Shown: positions 44,300 through 54,705 of the stretch, in pieces
How positions within the stretch are numbered: the stretch's first letter is position 1
How the letters are laid out: each line of letters opens with the position of its first letter
Assembly: GCF_030408595.1 (NCBI RefSeq)
Contig: NZ_CP047080.1
Location: 993,501 to 1,057,500 of the forward strand
Length of the DNA stretch: 64,000 bases
Origin: Corynebacterium canis
Lineage (GTDB): Bacteria > Actinomycetota > Actinomycetes > Mycobacteriales > Mycobacteriaceae
Direction: 5' to 3'
Notes under the pieces: model-generated
What the model saw: only the letters and a program-made list of their open reading frames with translations
Told to the model about the DNA's origin: nothing
The model's database searches: none
Program-made: the position numbers and the translations under genes

Positions 44300-45168
44300 C
44301 CAATACGGAAACGCACCCTATCGCCCGCCGCGAGCTGCCCCGCGCGGTCGCAGGAACGCGAGGTCAATACCGCAATCACCGGATACCCGCCGGTCACGGG
44401 GTGGTCCGGCCCAAACACAACGGGGTGCCCGCTCGGCGGCACCTGCACCGAGCCCCGCACCATGCCCTCGCTGCGCAATTCGTCGCGCCGGGATCGCTCC
44501 AGCGGGCGGGGCGCGTGCAGCCGCAGCCCGATGCGGTTCGATTCCGCCGTGACCTCGAACTCTTGGGTAAGAAAATCCAGCACCGCGTCCGCATAGAACC
44601 AATCCGAGCGCGGGCCCAGCACCACCTTGAGTTCCTCGTGCCGCTTGGGGTGCCACAGCGGCGGCAATTGGCGCAGCTTCGGCCACCAGTGTTCGCCCGC
44701 CGCGAAATTCCCCGGGAGCAGCAGGTCACCGGCCTTGATCGGCGGCGGCCCAAGATTGCTCAGCACGTCCGTCGCGGAACTCCCCAGCGTCGTCGCCACA
44801 CGAAAGCCGCCGCGGATCGCGAGGTAGGATCGCAGCCCGTACGAGGCATACCCGAGCGTAATCACCTCGCCAGCGTGCAGGTCCAGCAGGGTATTGGTGT
44901 AGCTTTCCCGAGTGCGCGCCCCGGTGATGGTCACCGTGCTTGCCGTCCCCGTGATAATCGCCGTGGTATCCGCAAGCACTTTCGCCTGAAAACCACCGAT
45001 CAGGATTTCGATCACCGGGGCTTCTGCGGCGTTGCCTACCGCGTGGTTTGCGCGCGCCGCGCTGAGCCTGTCAAAGGACCCGGAAGGGCTGACACCGGTG
45101 CCGGCGAATCCCGCGCGCCCTCGATCCTGGAAGAGCGCGAGCGGCCCGGTGGCGATCACTTCAAGCAT
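44296..45168 (-). CDS. pxpC: 5-oxoprolinase subunit PxpC (biotin-dependent carboxyltransferase-like)
   Basis: PxpC is the large subunit of the prokaryotic ATP-dependent 5-oxoprolinase. The 290-residue protein shows the KipA/AHS2 family pattern: ALFQDRGRAGFAGTGVSPSG at the N-terminus, GYASYGLRSYLAIRGG in the middle, and HPVVFGPDHPVTGGYPVIAVL near the end. Its start overlaps pxpB by eight bases. Together with pxpA and pxpB it forms a complete set. Confidence 0.92.
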   Translation of the reverse strand: MLEVIATGPLALFQDRGRAGFAGTGVSPSGSFDRLSAARANHAVGNAAEAPVIEILIGGFQAKVLADTTAIITGTASTVTITGARTRESYTNTLLDLHAGEVITLGYASYGLRSYLAIRGGFRVATTLGSSATDVLSNLGPPPIKAGDLLLPGNFAAGEHWWPKLRQLPPLWHPKRHEELKVVLGPRSDWFYADAVLDFLTQEFEVTAESNRIGLRLHAPRPLERSRRDELRSEGMVRGSVQVPPSGHPVVFGPDHPVTGGYPVIAVLTSRSCDRAGQLAAGDRVRFRIG

Positions 45169-45793
45169 TGGTCGCCTCGAAACGCACCGTATCCCCCGGT
45201 TGAATCAATGAAGGTTGCGCGCGATTCACGTCCCACATGGGCGTTTGCGTCGTGCCGATGATCTGCCACCCGCCCGGCGAAGATTGCGGGTAGACGCCGG
45301 AAAACTCGCCCGCGAGCCCGACCGCACCGGTGGGAATCTGCGCCCGCGGTTGGCTGCGACGCGGCACATTCCACAGCTCGCGCGCGGGCACGAGGTACAC
45401 AAACCCGGGCGCGAAGCCACCGAACGCGGCCAGCCACTGCGTCTCCGAATGCTTATCGACGACCCCGCGCACGCTCAACCCGGTAGCCTCGGCGACGGTT
45501 GCCAGGTCGGGGCCGTCGTAGCGGACCGGGATCACCACCTCGGTGCCCCGCGTTTCGCTCACCCCTTCGACCCGCAACTCCCCGAACACGCGTACGGCAT
45601 CCTGCGGGGTGAGCAGGGCGGTATCCAGCGTGATCAGCACCGTCGCGGCGGCGGGCACGATATCGATCACCCCGGGCAGCCGCAGCTGGTGGATCTGCCG
45701 GTGCACGTTCATCACCGCGGCCAGCGTGGATTGCGCATCCCCTTCGTCGAGGTCCAGGAGCACGGCGGTATCGCCGCAGGGTTTAACGTCCAT
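45161..45793 (-). CDS. pxpB: 5-oxoprolinase subunit PxpB (KipI/AHS1 family)
   Basis: The 210-residue protein matches the AHS1/KipI family. It has IPVRYDGPDLATVAEATGLS and the signature FAPGFVYLVPARELWNVPRR, with PTGAVGLAGEFSGVYP and SPGGWQIIGTT near the end. It is the small partner of PxpC and overlaps both neighbours (11 bases with pxpA, eight with pxpC), so the three are translationally coupled. In B. subtilis the homologue was first described as an inhibitor of KinA. Confidence 0.92.
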   Translation of the reverse strand: MDVKPCGDTAVLLDLDEGDAQSTLAAVMNVHRQIHQLRLPGVIDIVPAAATVLITLDTALLTPQDAVRVFGELRVEGVSETRGTEVVIPVRYDGPDLATVAEATGLSVRGVVDKHSETQWLAAFGGFAPGFVYLVPARELWNVPRRSQPRAQIPTGAVGLAGEFSGVYPQSSPGGWQIIGTTQTPMWDVNRAQPSLIQPGDTVRFEATNA

Positions 45794-46529
45794 TGGATAC
45801 CACCACGCCGTGCGCCTTCAACCCGTCGATGATTCGATGCACCACCTCGAGGGCGTGCGGGTTATCGCCGTGCACGCAGATGGAATCCGCCTTGACCACC
45901 AGTTCCTCCCCGGTTTGGGTGGTCACCGGCTTGCCGGTGGCAATGGCGATGGCCTGTTCGATCGCCTGTTCGGCATCGAGCACCGCGCCGGGGAGGTTCC
46001 GCGAGGCGAGTGAACCGTCGGGCAAGTAGTGGCGGTCCGCAAAGGCCTCGGCGATGGTCGGCAAGCCGGATTCTTGGGCCCACTGCAACACCGGCGAACC
46101 AGCCAGACCCATCAGCGGCAACCGGAACGGCAAGAGCCCTTCGATCACCGCCATGGCCTGCGCTTTATCCCTGGCAATTCGGTTGTACAGTGCGCCGTGC
46201 GGCTTGACGTATTCGACGGCGGCGCCCACCGAAAAGGCGGCCGCCTGGAGGGCGCCAACCTGGTAAATGGTCTCGGCGGTGAGGGACGCGGCGTCGTAAT
46301 CCATGGCGCGGCGGCCAAAGCCGGTCAAGTCCCGGTACCCCGGATGCGCCCCAATCCGCACCCCGTGCGCACGCGCTTTCGCGCAGGTCCGCCGCATCAC
46401 AAGGGGATCGCCGGCGTGGAAACCGCAGGCCACATTCGCGCTACTCACCACGCGCAGCAGGGCGGAATCGTTGCCCATGGTCCACGAGCCATAGCTTTCG
46501 CCGAGATCACTATTCAGATCAATATGCAT
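45783..46529 (-). CDS. pxpA: 5-oxoprolinase subunit PxpA (LamB/YcsF family)
   Basis: PxpA begins 5-oxoproline ring opening in the PxpABC complex, which yields glutamate at the cost of ATP. The 248-residue protein starts IDLNSDLGESYGSW, then VSSANVACGFHAGDP and GAHPGYRDLTGFGRR, all diagnostic. The ATG at 46529 follows AAGGAG. It is downstream of an NRAMP-fold transporter and a divergent GntR regulator, matching the B. subtilis ycsF-ycsG arrangement. Confidence 0.93.
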   Translation of the reverse strand: MHIDLNSDLGESYGSWTMGNDSALLRVVSSANVACGFHAGDPLVMRRTCAKARAHGVRIGAHPGYRDLTGFGRRAMDYDAASLTAETIYQVGALQAAAFSVGAAVEYVKPHGALYNRIARDKAQAMAVIEGLLPFRLPLMGLAGSPVLQWAQESGLPTIAEAFADRHYLPDGSLASRNLPGAVLDAEQAIEQAIAIATGKPVTTQTGEELVVKADSICVHGDNPHALEVVHRIIDGLKAHGVVVSNGR

Positions 46530-46548
46530 GAGAGCTCCTTACACGACA

Positions 46549-47748
46549 CTAGGCGCTGAGCATTTGGAAAACGCTAGCAAACGACGTCCAGGCCAGCCAC
46601 CAGGCGATCAGCGTGGACAACACGCCGATACCCAGCAGCCACGCCGGGTACTTATACCCATGAAGCAGGTCCTTGCGCCGGAACGCCGCCACATACACCA
46701 CCAGCGTCAACCCGATTGGCAATACCAGGCCATTGAACGCGCCCGCGAACACCAAAAGCTGTTTCGGGGCGGTGCCCAGCGCCATAAACAAGGCGCTGGA
46801 AATGCAGATAAACCCGATGGTCACCCAGTTTTGCAACCGCCGACGCTCCGGGGCATTGGAAACCAGGAAGGTCGCCGAGGTGTAGCTCGCGCCGATGATT
46901 GAACTCAGCGCGGCGGCCCACAGCACGATGCCAAAGAAACGCAGGCCCAGGTCCCCGGCCGCGGCCTGGAAAGCGTCGCCAGCCGGATTGTTGCCCGCCA
47001 GCGTGATCCCGCCCGCGACCACGCCCAGCACCGCCAAAAACAGCACCACGCGCATGACGCCGGTAAGCAGGATGCCGGTCACGGAAGACACCGCCACATC
47101 GCGTACGTGTTCCACGCCGGTGCGGCCGCTATCCAGCATGCGGTGCGCCCCGGCGTAGGTGATATAGCCGCCCACGGTGCCGCCGACCAGGGTGGTAATG
47201 GTCACCCAATTCACCTCGTCCGGCCACACCGTGTTCCGCAGCGCCTCGCCCACCGGAGGGTTCGAAACTATGGCCACATACAGCGTAAGCAGCATCATGA
47301 GCAGGCCCAGCACCACGATCAGCTTGTCCAACGCGCCGCCCAGACGCTGAAACAGGAACACGCCGATGGCCAGGACCGCGGTGACCACGCCGCCCACCTT
47401 TACATCCGCACCCATGAGTGCGTTGGTGCCCAACCCCGCGCCGGAAATATTGCCGATATTAAACACGATGCCGCCGACCGCGATACACACGGCAAGCACC
47501 CACCCCAGCCCCGGCAGCACCCGATTTCCCAGCTCCTGGGCGCGCAGACCGGAAATCCCGACCACCCGCCACACGTTCAGCTGGATGGCGATGTCCAGCA
47601 CGATGGACACCAGAATCGCAAAGGCGAATGCGGCCCCGAGTTGGCTGGTAAACACCGCCGTCTGCGTCAAAAATCCCGGCCCGATGGCGCTGGTAGCCAT
47701 AAGGAAGATCGCACCGAGGAGGGCGCTGCGCGTGGCCTTGCTTGCCAT
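46549..47748 (-). CDS. NRAMP-fold transporter linked to 5-oxoprolinase genes
   Basis: I start at ATG 47748 (399 residues), with AAAGGA eight bases upstream. About eleven membrane helices of the NRAMP/APC fold are visible. In helix 1 the metal motif DPGN is replaced by G23-P-G-F26, and the usual MPH of helix 6 is absent (LSSIIGASYTSATF). Canonical NRAMP proteins need these residues for Mn/Fe. Linkage to pxpABC suggests that it imports 5-oxoproline or a related acid instead, though it is usually annotated as a divalent metal transporter. Confidence 0.85.
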   Translation of the reverse strand: MASKATRSALLGAIFLMATSAIGPGFLTQTAVFTSQLGAAFAFAILVSIVLDIAIQLNVWRVVGISGLRAQELGNRVLPGLGWVLAVCIAVGGIVFNIGNISGAGLGTNALMGADVKVGGVVTAVLAIGVFLFQRLGGALDKLIVVLGLLMMLLTLYVAIVSNPPVGEALRNTVWPDEVNWVTITTLVGGTVGGYITYAGAHRMLDSGRTGVEHVRDVAVSSVTGILLTGVMRVVLFLAVLGVVAGGITLAGNNPAGDAFQAAAGDLGLRFFGIVLWAAALSSIIGASYTSATFLVSNAPERRRLQNWVTIGFICISSALFMALGTAPKQLLVFAGAFNGLVLPIGLTLVVYVAAFRRKDLLHGYKYPAWLLGIGVLSTLIAWWLAWTSFASVFQMLSA

Positions 47749-47803
47749 AAGCCATCCTTTCCCTGCTATAGATTTGTTCAACAACCTCTAAAGTATAAGA
47801 AAC

Positions 47804-47819
47804 TGTGTTCCGGCACACA
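47804..47819. promoter_or_regulatory. Palindromic operator candidate between the transporter and GntR genes
   Basis: TGTGTTCCGGCACACA is palindromic at 14 of 16 positions and lies midway between the two divergent starts. FadR-type GntR proteins often bind such short dyads, so it may be the operator for both directions. Confidence 0.4.
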
Positions 47820-47873
47820 ATCGATTTTCAATGTTTATCTGAACACTGCTAAATACAGATATTCTTGTGAAGT

Positions 47874-48512
47874 ATGGGCAAAGCAACGGTTGATCAACTC
47901 GCGCGACTCCTTACGAACCAGATTCACCTGGGCGAATTGCGGCCCGGTGAACAGCTTGCAGAGATCGCGCTCTCCACCCAATTGGGGGTTTCCCGCAATA
48001 CCCTCCGCGAAGCATTTCGAGTCCTCGCCCGCGACGGGTTAGTAGAACACATCCCACACCGCGGCGTGTTCGTACGCACCATCACCGAAGACATCCCCGA
48101 CGTCTACGCTTTTCGACGCTTCGTGGAACTCGGCGCCCTCGACCACGTGTACCGTGATCACCGAGTAACCACCCGGTGCTTCTACGCCATGGAAAAGGCG
48201 TGCGACGCTGCGGAAGCCGCGGCGTCGACAAGCGACTGGGCGAACGTGGGGGCCGCAAACTCGGACTTCCACCAGGCAATCGTGGACCTCGTGGGGTCCC
48301 AGCGGCTCAGCGAACTCTCGCGGGTGGTACTGACGCAGGCGCGGCTGCTTTTCCTCTCAACCTCGGATTGGAAATCCGCGCACAAGCCCTTTATTGACAC
48401 AAACCGGCGAATCCTGGCGGCGTTACAGCGCGACGATGTGGAGCAAGCCCGCATCCTGCTCTCCGACTATCTCCTGCGCTCCGAACGCCTGTTTAGCGGC
48501 CAAGGTGTGTAA
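47874..48512 (+). CDS. GntR family regulator (FadR/FCD subfamily)
   Basis: The 212-residue protein has the winged helix LGVSRNTLREAFRVLARDGLVEHIPHRGVFV (about residues 38-68). It is followed by a helical FCD effector domain, in which FHQAIVDLVGSQRL supplies a conserved metal-site histidine. The divergent position next to the transporter-pxpABC unit points to regulation of that unit by an organic acid, probably 5-oxoproline or a relative. TATTCT lies eight bases before the ATG. Confidence 0.88.
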   Translation: MGKATVDQLARLLTNQIHLGELRPGEQLAEIALSTQLGVSRNTLREAFRVLARDGLVEHIPHRGVFVRTITEDIPDVYAFRRFVELGALDHVYRDHRVTTRCFYAMEKACDAAEAAASTSDWANVGAANSDFHQAIVDLVGSQRLSELSRVVLTQARLLFLSTSDWKSAHKPFIDTNRRILAALQRDDVEQARILLSDYLLRSERLFSGQGV

Positions 48513-48546
48513 CAGCGGGACGGGGGCGGGAAGGGGGCGGGGCATG

Positions 48547-48574
48547 AAAAACCCCCTCATAGCGAGGGGGTTTC
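48547..48574. terminator. Bidirectional terminator between GntR gene and fumC
   Basis: AAAAACCCCCTC and GAGGGGGTTT form a compact hairpin with a five-base loop, with T runs on both strands. The two flanking genes converge on it. Confidence 0.88.
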
Positions 48575-48589
48575 TATCAACCTTTGGCC

Positions 48590-49993
48590 TTACTTATCGC
48601 GGTCCGTGTTGCACATCGCGAGCACATCGAGGCGCTTGTCCAATTCCTCCTCGGTGAGGGTCTTGCCATCGACAAAGCCCATATCGATCACCGTCTGGCG
48701 GATGGTCTTGCCCTCCTTCAGCGCGGTCTTGGCCACCTTGGCGGCGTTCTCGTAACCGATGGCGGAGTTCAGCGGAGTCACAATAGAGGGGGAGGACTCG
48801 GCCAACGTCTTCATCCGCTCTACGTTCGGTTCGATGCCGTCCACCAGCTTCTCCGCGAACACGCGGGCGGTGTTGGCCAGCAGGGCGGCGGATTCGAGCA
48901 CGTTGCGCGCCATCACCGGGATAAACACATTGAGCTCGAAGGCGCCCTGGGAGCCACCGAACACCACGGCGGCGTCATTGCCCACGACCTGCGCCGCGAC
49001 CTGGGTGGCGGTCTCACACAGCACCGGGTTGACCTTGCCGGGCATGATGGAGGAGCCGGGCTGCAGGTCGGGCAGGTGGATCTCGGCGAGGCCGGTGAGC
49101 GGGCCGGAACCCATCCACCGGATATCATTCGCAATCTTGTTCAAGGACACCGCAACGGTGCGCATCGCGCCGGAGAACTCCACGAGGCCATCGCGGTTCG
49201 CCTGCGCCTCGAAGTGGTTCTCGCACTCGCGCAATTCCTCCACGCCCGTGAGCTTGACCAGCTCGGCGACGACCTTGCCGCCGAAATCGGCCGGGGTGTT
49301 CAGGCCGGTACCCACGGCGGTGCCGCCGATAGGCAATTCGCCAAGGCGCGGCAGGGTGGCCTCAACGCGCTCGATGCCGGCCGCGATCTGGCGGGCGTAA
49401 CCGGCGAACTCCTGGCCGAGGGTCACCGGAACGGCATCCATAAGGTGGGTGCGGCCGGACTTGACCACGTTCTCCCACTCCTTAGCCTTTGCGGCAAGGG
49501 AAGCGTGCAGCTTCTTCAGGCCCGGGACGAGGTCCTTTACCGCGGCTTCGGTCGCGGCCACGTGGGTGGCGGTGGGGAAGGTGTCGTTGGAGGACTGCCC
49601 CATATTCACATCGTCGTTCGGGTGCACGTCCACGCCGTTCGCCTTTGCGATCGACGCGATCACCTCATTCGTGTTCATGTTCGAAGAGGTGCCGGAACCG
49701 GTCTGGAACACGTCGATGGGGAACTCACGATTGTGCTTGCCATCGGCGATTTCCTTGGCCGCCGCGATAATGGCGTCCGCCTTCTCAGCGGGCAGCAGGC
49801 CACGGTCCTTGTTTACCTGGGCGCAGGCGGCTTTGAGCAGGCCCATTGCGCGAATCTGTGCGGCCTCCAAGCCGCGGCCGGAGATAGGGAAATTCTCGAC
49901 GGCGCGCTGGGTTTGGGCACGCCACAGAGCGTTCACCGGAACCTTCACTTCGCCCATGGTGTCATGTTCAATGCGGAATTCCTGCTCGGTCAT
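48590..49993 (-). CDS. fumC: Fumarate hydratase class II
   Basis: FumC hydrates fumarate to malate in the TCA cycle. I use ATG 49993 (467 residues); an ATG three codons upstream is possible. The superfamily signature [11 protein letters not shown] contains the catalytic serine loop, and [16 protein letters not shown] and [14 protein letters not shown] are the other two active-site segments. The iron-independent class II enzyme lies beside glpX, as in mycobacteria. Confidence 0.96.
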   Translation of the reverse strand: MTEQEFRIEHDTMGEVKVPVNALWRAQTQRAVENFPISGRGLEAAQIRAMGLLKAACAQVNKDRGLLPAEKADAIIAAAKEIADGKHNREFPIDVFQTGSGTSSNMNTNEVIASIAKANGVDVHPNDDVNMGQSSNDTFPTATHVAATEAAVKDLVPGLKKLHASLAAKAKEWENVVKSGRTHLMDAVPVTLGQEFAGYARQIAAGIERVEATLPRLGELPIGGTAVGTGLNTPADFGGKVVAELVKLTGVEELRECENHFEAQANRDGLVEFSGAMRTVAVSLNKIANDIRWMGSGPLTGLAEIHLPDLQPGSSIMPGKVNPVLCETATQVAAQVVGNDAAVVFGGSQGAFELNVFIPVMARNVLESAALLANTARVFAEKLVDGIEPNVERMKTLAESSPSIVTPLNSAIGYENAAKVAKTALKEGKTIRQTVIDMGFVDGKTLTEEELDKRLDVLAMCNTDRDK

Positions 49994-50064
49994 ATAGTCC
50001 ACCTTCTACGTTGAAAGTTCATGGAAAACACCGTGACCAACACGGCACAGAAACTAGTATGCCC

Positions 50065-50096
50065 AAAAAAAATCGGCACCGTGTGGGCGGTGCCGA
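50065..50096 (-). terminator. Terminator of glpX
   Basis: The perfect stem TCGGCACCG/CGGTGCCGA is followed on the minus strand by eight T residues. It lies between the glpX stop and the fumC start. Confidence 0.9.
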
Positions 50097-50133
50097 ATAA
50101 CCCTAGTCTAGTGACCTAGATCATAATAAGGGG

Positions 50134-51138
50134 TTACTTGTGGGTGTAATCTACCACAGAATATTCTTGCAACTTTGCCAGTTGGTGCACGGATTCGATA
50201 TACCGCACCGTGCCCGACTTCGAACGCATGACCAGTGACCGGGTGGTCGCACCGTTCTGGCGGTAGCTCACGCCGCGCAGCATATCGCCATTGGTCACGC
50301 CGGTGGCAACGAAGTAGCAATTATTGGAAGAAACCAGGTCATCGATGGTGAGCACGCGATCCAGCTCGTGGCCGGCGTCGAGCGCCTTGCGGATCTCCGC
50401 ATCATTGCGGGGATGCAACTTGCCCTGGATCTCACCGCCCATACATTTCATTGCGCAGGCGGTGATAATACCCTCGGGGGTACCGCCAATACCCATCATG
50501 ATGTCCACGGAGTTCGTAGCCTGCGCCGCGGCCACCGCGCCGGCCACATCGCCGTCGCGGATCAGGCGGACCTTCGCGCCAGCGCGCCGAATATCCGTAA
50601 TCAGCGCATCGTGCCGGGGGCGATCCAGCACCACCACGGTCACATCGGAGGGGGTGATGCCCTTTGCCTGGGCCACCGCACGAATATTATCCGCAACCGG
50701 TGCCTCGATATCGATCTTGCCCGCAGCCTCCGGGCCCACGGCGATCTTTTTCATATAGAACACAGCGGACGGGTCATACATGGAACCGCGCTCGGCGGCG
50801 GCTAGTACGGAAATGGCGTTCGGGCGGCCCTCGGCCATCAGCGTGGTGCCGTCCACCGGATCCACGGCGATATCCACCTCGGCGCCTTCGCCGGTGCCCA
50901 CCTCTTCGCCGTTGTACAGCATCGGGGCCTCGTCCTTTTCGCCTTCGCCGATGACCACGACGCCGCGCATATTTACGGAGTTGATCAGCTGGCGCATCGC
51001 GTCAACGGCAGCACCATCACCCTCATTCTTCATGCCCCGACCGACCCAACGACCGGATGCGAGCGCCGCTGCTTCGGTCACGCGGACAAGCTCCATGGCG
51101 AGGTTGCGATCCGGAGCTTCTCGGTGCGATGTATTCAT
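50134..51138 (-). CDS. glpX: Fructose-1,6-bisphosphatase class II
   Basis: GlpX dephosphorylates fructose 1,6-bisphosphate in gluconeogenesis. I choose ATG 51138, because AGGAGG lies ten bases upstream, giving 334 residues; the longer frame adds eleven atypical residues. The metal site is [14 protein letters not shown], with [15 protein letters not shown] before it and [21 protein letters not shown] later. It is the actinobacterial lithium-sensitive class II type and is probably essential on gluconeogenic carbon. Confidence 0.96.
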   Translation of the reverse strand: MNTSHREAPDRNLAMELVRVTEAAALASGRWVGRGMKNEGDGAAVDAMRQLINSVNMRGVVVIGEGEKDEAPMLYNGEEVGTGEGAEVDIAVDPVDGTTLMAEGRPNAISVLAAAERGSMYDPSAVFYMKKIAVGPEAAGKIDIEAPVADNIRAVAQAKGITPSDVTVVVLDRPRHDALITDIRRAGAKVRLIRDGDVAGAVAAAQATNSVDIMMGIGGTPEGIITACAMKCMGGEIQGKLHPRNDAEIRKALDAGHELDRVLTIDDLVSSNNCYFVATGVTNGDMLRGVSYRQNGATTRSLVMRSKSGTVRYIESVHQLAKLQEYSVVDYTHK

Positions 51139-51293
51139 AACTGGCGGCCTCCTGAAAACGGGTGAAATCACATTGGTAGCACGGCTAGCCGAACATGCGT
51201 CCGGCTCAAGCCTGCCTTTCTATTGTTGCATTAGTGCCGCCGAGATTGTCCCCTTTTTCCACCCGAATTGGGGCCTTCTGCCATACTGTTCGA

Positions 51294-51860
51294 GTGGCAG
51301 AGAATAAACCCCGTATGTTCCAAGACGGGAAAGACATTTCAATGACCTTGTTGGTCCTGCTGGTGCTCATGCTGCTCTCGGTGGGCTTTACGGGGTTGTG
51401 TTCGTTCAACCCGGGGGCACCCGAAAACGGGCCGGTGCGCGCCGTGGATGCGCGCCAATTTCTCGACCTCGAAGCCCGCGCCATGAAGTTCCCCGTCCGG
51501 CTGCCCGAGGTCCCGGAAGGCTGGACCGCCAATTCCGCCCGCCGCACCAGCGTGAACCAACAGCCCGCACCTGTGATCGGTTGGGTCACCAAGGACGGCG
51601 CCTACCTGCAGCTCACCCAGACGGACGCCCCGGTAGACAAGGCGATCAAGACCATCAAGGAACCCTCGGACGAGGTGGATCCCGTCACCGTCGCCGGCCA
51701 ATCCTTCCGCCACTTTGTTCCAACCGACGGCAGCGGTGACGATACCTGGATCGCGGACCTCGGCGATGTGCGCTTTATTATCCTCGGCACCGCCGGCGAC
51801 CAAGAGTTCGAACAGCTGGCCAGCGCGGCGGTGCGGGCGCAGCCGATCGCTATCTCCTAA
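51294..51860 (+). CDS. DUF4245 family membrane protein
   Basis: The GTG at 51294 gives 188 residues; the sequence before it contains a -10-like CATACT six bases upstream. A short cytoplasmic tail and one membrane helix ([20 protein letters not shown]) are followed by an extracytoplasmic domain of about 140 residues ([14 protein letters not shown] at its start). The family is actinobacterial, unknown in function and usually divergent from glpX as here. Its end overlaps the convergent xseB stop by four bases. Confidence 0.86.
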   Translation: MAENKPRMFQDGKDISMTLLVLLVLMLLSVGFTGLCSFNPGAPENGPVRAVDARQFLDLEARAMKFPVRLPEVPEGWTANSARRTSVNQQPAPVIGWVTKDGAYLQLTQTDAPVDKAIKTIKEPSDEVDPVTVAGQSFRHFVPTDGSGDDTWIADLGDVRFIILGTAGDQEFEQLASAAVRAQPIAIS

Positions 51861-52096
51861 TCGGCCTCCGCCCGCCCAATCGCCTCCTCGACGCGGGCGC
51901 GGGCCCCGGCCAAATGCTCCTCGCAACGCTTGGCCAGCGCCTCGCCGCGCTCCCAAAACGCCAGGGATTCATCGAGGCTCATCTGGCCCAGCTCCAAAAT
52001 CTTGACAATCTCCACCAGCTCATCGCGGGCGGCCTCGTAGGAAAGTTCATCCACGGGGGTAAACGGCTGCGGGGTGCCGGAACCGATATTATTCAT
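51857..52096 (-). CDS. xseB: Exodeoxyribonuclease VII small subunit
   Basis: The 79-residue helical subunit contains the family pattern [21 protein letters not shown], then [22 protein letters not shown]. It binds along XseA to form the nuclease that degrades single-stranded DNA into oligonucleotides. It follows xseA by 33 bases in the same direction. Confidence 0.94.
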   Translation of the reverse strand: MNNIGSGTPQPFTPVDELSYEAARDELVEIVKILELGQMSLDESLAFWERGEALAKRCEEHLAGARARVEEAIGRAEAD

Positions 52097-52129
52097 CGCA
52101 ATAGTCCTTAAATTAGTCAGCTAGGGGGT

Positions 52130-53377
52130 TTAGTTCGCGGGGGTTGTGCCAATAGACGCCGCGGTGATCGAGCCATCGCCAACGCGGATGCGCAGCTGGC
52201 TGCCCGGCGGCGCCTGCTCGATCGAGGTGACCACGTCGGCGCCCACCTGCACGATGGCGTAGCCGCGCGCCAATGTGGCCGCAGGGCCGAGGCTGCCGAT
52301 GCGGGCCCGCAGCGCGGCGGTTTCCGCCTCCGCACGCCGCACCAATTGCACGATATCCCGCCGCATCAGCCGCAGGCCTTGCTCGATCTCCTCCTCGCGC
52401 CGCCGAATGGGCGTGTATGGATCCGCCAAGACCGGCCGACTGCGCACCCCCGCCAAGCCGCGCATTTCGCGCTCCACCCAGCCGCGCAACGCCGCCGCGG
52501 AACGGGAGCGCAGTTCCGCGATCAGGGCGCGTTCGGCCACCACATCGGGCACCACGCGCTTGGCGGCGTCGGTGGGGGTGGCGGCGCGCAGGTCGGCGAC
52601 ATTATCCAGCACCGGATTGTCCGGTTCGTGCCCGATTGCAGACACCACGGGGGTGCGGGCCGCGGCCACCGCGCGCTGCAAGGCCTCCTCCGAAAACGGC
52701 AGCAGGTCCTCCACCGAACCCCCGCCGCGCGCGATAATAATCACGTCTACCTCGGGGTTTGCGTCCAGGGTCTCCAACGCGGCGATCACCTCCGGAACCG
52801 TGCCCGCCCCCTGCACCGCGGTATTGATCACCTCGAAACGCACCTCCGGCCAGCGATCCTTGGCCACGCTCAGCACATCCCGCTCCGCAGCCGAACCACG
52901 CCCGGTGATCAGCCCCACGCAGCGCGGAAGGTAGGGGAGCGGCCGCTTGCGCGCGGCGTCGAAAAGCCCTTCCTGGGCGAGCTGTTTGCGCAATTGTTCT
53001 ATGCGCGCCAGGAGCTCCCCAATGCCCACCGGGCGAATCTCCGTAGCCCACAACGAAAAGGAGCCGCGGCCGGCATAGAACGCAGGTTTGGCGTAGGCAA
53101 TCACGCGGTCGCCGTCGCGTAACGACGCCCCGCGCAACAACGCCGTCGCGCACGTGACCTGCACGCTCGCTTCCGCCTCCGTATCGCGCAGCGTCAGGTA
53201 CGACAACTTCCAGGAGGGCTTCATATTTACCTGGGTGAGTTGCCCCTCCACCCAAATATGCCCCAACCTTTCGACCCAAGACTTCACCTTCGCGTTGACT
53301 TCGCGGACGGGCCACGGGTGTTCGGGAGTGTTAGCCACCTTGAAAAACTCACTTTCCTCGTGGGTGAACGCACCCAT
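52130..53377 (-). CDS. xseA: Exodeoxyribonuclease VII large subunit
   Basis: The catalytic subunit has an N-terminal OB fold ([18 protein letters not shown]) and the nuclease core with [27 protein letters not shown] and [15 protein letters not shown] helical region and a short C-terminal beta segment (LARGYAIVQ) follow. The ATG at 53377 gives 415 residues. A GTG at 53338 ([10 protein letters not shown]), 13 residues shorter, is an equally likely start, because a TACAAT -10 overlaps the ATG. It is divergent from ispH. Confidence 0.94.
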   Translation of the reverse strand: MGAFTHEESEFFKVANTPEHPWPVREVNAKVKSWVERLGHIWVEGQLTQVNMKPSWKLSYLTLRDTEAEASVQVTCATALLRGASLRDGDRVIAYAKPAFYAGRGSFSLWATEIRPVGIGELLARIEQLRKQLAQEGLFDAARKRPLPYLPRCVGLITGRGSAAERDVLSVAKDRWPEVRFEVINTAVQGAGTVPEVIAALETLDANPEVDVIIIARGGGSVEDLLPFSEEALQRAVAAARTPVVSAIGHEPDNPVLDNVADLRAATPTDAAKRVVPDVVAERALIAELRSRSAAALRGWVEREMRGLAGVRSRPVLADPYTPIRRREEEIEQGLRLMRRDIVQLVRRAEAETAALRARIGSLGPAATLARGYAIVQVGADVVTSIEQAPPGSQLRIRVGDGSITAASIGTTPAN

Positions 53378-53393
53378 TGTAGGTGTTGTTCGT

Positions 53394-53399
53394 TACTCT
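53394..53399 (+). promoter_or_regulatory. Leaderless -10 (TACTCT) of ispH
   Basis: TACTCT lies seven bases before the ATG at 53407. The in-frame ATG at 53383 lies before it and is therefore unlikely to be used. Confidence 0.5.
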
Positions 53400-53406
53400 G
53401 TATCGC

Positions 53407-54363
53407 ATGACCGCACCCAAGAAGATTTTGCTTGCTGCACCCCGCGGCTATTGCGCTGGCGTGGATCGCGCAGTGGAAACCGTGGAACGTGCCCTAGAGA
53501 AATACGGCGCGCCAGTATATGTACGTAAGGAAATCGTCCATAACCGGTATGTGGTAGACACCCTGGCAAAGCGGGGCGCGATTTTTGTAGACGAAACCAC
53601 CGAAGTCCCGGAAGGCTCCCACCTGGTGTTTTCCGCCCACGGCGTGAGCCCAGCCGTGCATGCGGAAGCCCGCGAACTATCCCTGCAAACCCTCGACGCC
53701 ACCTGCCCGCTGGTGACCAAGGTGCACAACGAGGTCAAGCGCTTCGCCCGCGCCGGATACCAAATCCTGCTGATCGGCCACGAAGGCCACGAAGAAGTGG
53801 AAGGCACCGCGGGGGAGGCCCCTGACGTGGTACACCTTGTAGACGGCGTGGAATCCGTGGACCGCCTCAGCTTCCCCGACGATGAAAAACTCGTGTGGCT
53901 TTCCCAAACCACCCTGTCCGTCGATGAAACGATGCAGATTGTGCGGCTGCTCAAGGCGAAATTCCCGCACCTGGCGGACCCGCCCAGCGACGATATTTGC
54001 TACGCCACCCAGAACCGGCAGGTGGCGGTGAAGGCGATCGCCGAGCAATGCCAGCTTATGATCGTTGTCGGTTCGCAAAACTCTTCGAACTCAAAGCGGC
54101 TCGTTGAAGTGGCCCTGCAGCACGGCGCGGAGGCCAGCTACCTGGTGGATTACGCCACCCAGGTAGACCCCGCATGGTTGGAAGGCGTGCACACCATCGG
54201 CGTCACCTCCGGCGCCTCCGTGCCGGAAATCCTAGTGCGCGAGGTCCTCGAACTGCTTGCCGAACATGGCTATACCAACGTGGAAGAAGTAACCACCGCC
54301 GCCGAAAAGCTCGTATTTGCCCTGCCCCGGGTGCTGCGGCCCGCGGATCGGGCGAAACGCTAG
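53407..54363 (+). CDS. ispH: 4-hydroxy-3-methylbut-2-enyl diphosphate reductase
   Basis: IspH makes IPP and DMAPP in the last step of the MEP isoprenoid pathway. From ATG 53407 it has 318 residues. The three iron-sulfur cysteines are in [23 protein letters not shown] and [20 protein letters not shown] and the catalytic-region [12 protein letters not shown] are also present. The length is normal. It is followed by repeat locus 3. Confidence 0.96.
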   Translation: MTAPKKILLAAPRGYCAGVDRAVETVERALEKYGAPVYVRKEIVHNRYVVDTLAKRGAIFVDETTEVPEGSHLVFSAHGVSPAVHAEARELSLQTLDATCPLVTKVHNEVKRFARAGYQILLIGHEGHEEVEGTAGEAPDVVHLVDGVESVDRLSFPDDEKLVWLSQTTLSVDETMQIVRLLKAKFPHLADPPSDDICYATQNRQVAVKAIAEQCQLMIVVGSQNSSNSKRLVEVALQHGAEASYLVDYATQVDPAWLEGVHTIGVTSGASVPEILVREVLELLAEHGYTNVEEVTTAAEKLVFALPRVLRPADRAKR

Positions 54364-54446
54364 CGATATAGGTTGTTGGGGGTGCTCATCTGTCGATGGG
54401 GTGTGCTCTCACCTGCCGATGGGTTGTGCGCCACGACCATCGCGGC

Positions 54447-54627
54447 GATGGGTTGTGCGCAACCGCTGACCTGGGCTCGTCTTTCTATTCTTCATTCGGG
54501 GGTCTAACGAAGAAATTCAGGACGAATCTGGCCCAAAAAGGCTGCAAATCGTCTTTTTATTCTTCGTTGAGGTGCCCAATGAAGAAATTCAGGACGATCG
54601 CAGGTCAACGGCTGCACACAACCTATC
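54447..54627 (-). repeat. Repeat element E1, copy 5 (181 bp, inverted)
   Basis: This copy lies in the opposite orientation to loci 1 and 2: it begins GATGGGTTGTGCGCAACC and ends CTGCACACAACCTATC. Two further degenerate copies of the outer motif precede it (about 54397 and 54419). Locus 3 lies between ispH (+) and the DUF6542 gene (-). Confidence 0.8.
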
Positions 54628-54705
54628 AGGGCAAGCTGTTGGCAAGGCCGTTCCACACATGCAAGGTCGAATGTTCCCGAACCATCGGCCCCGCCACATC
54701 TGCCT

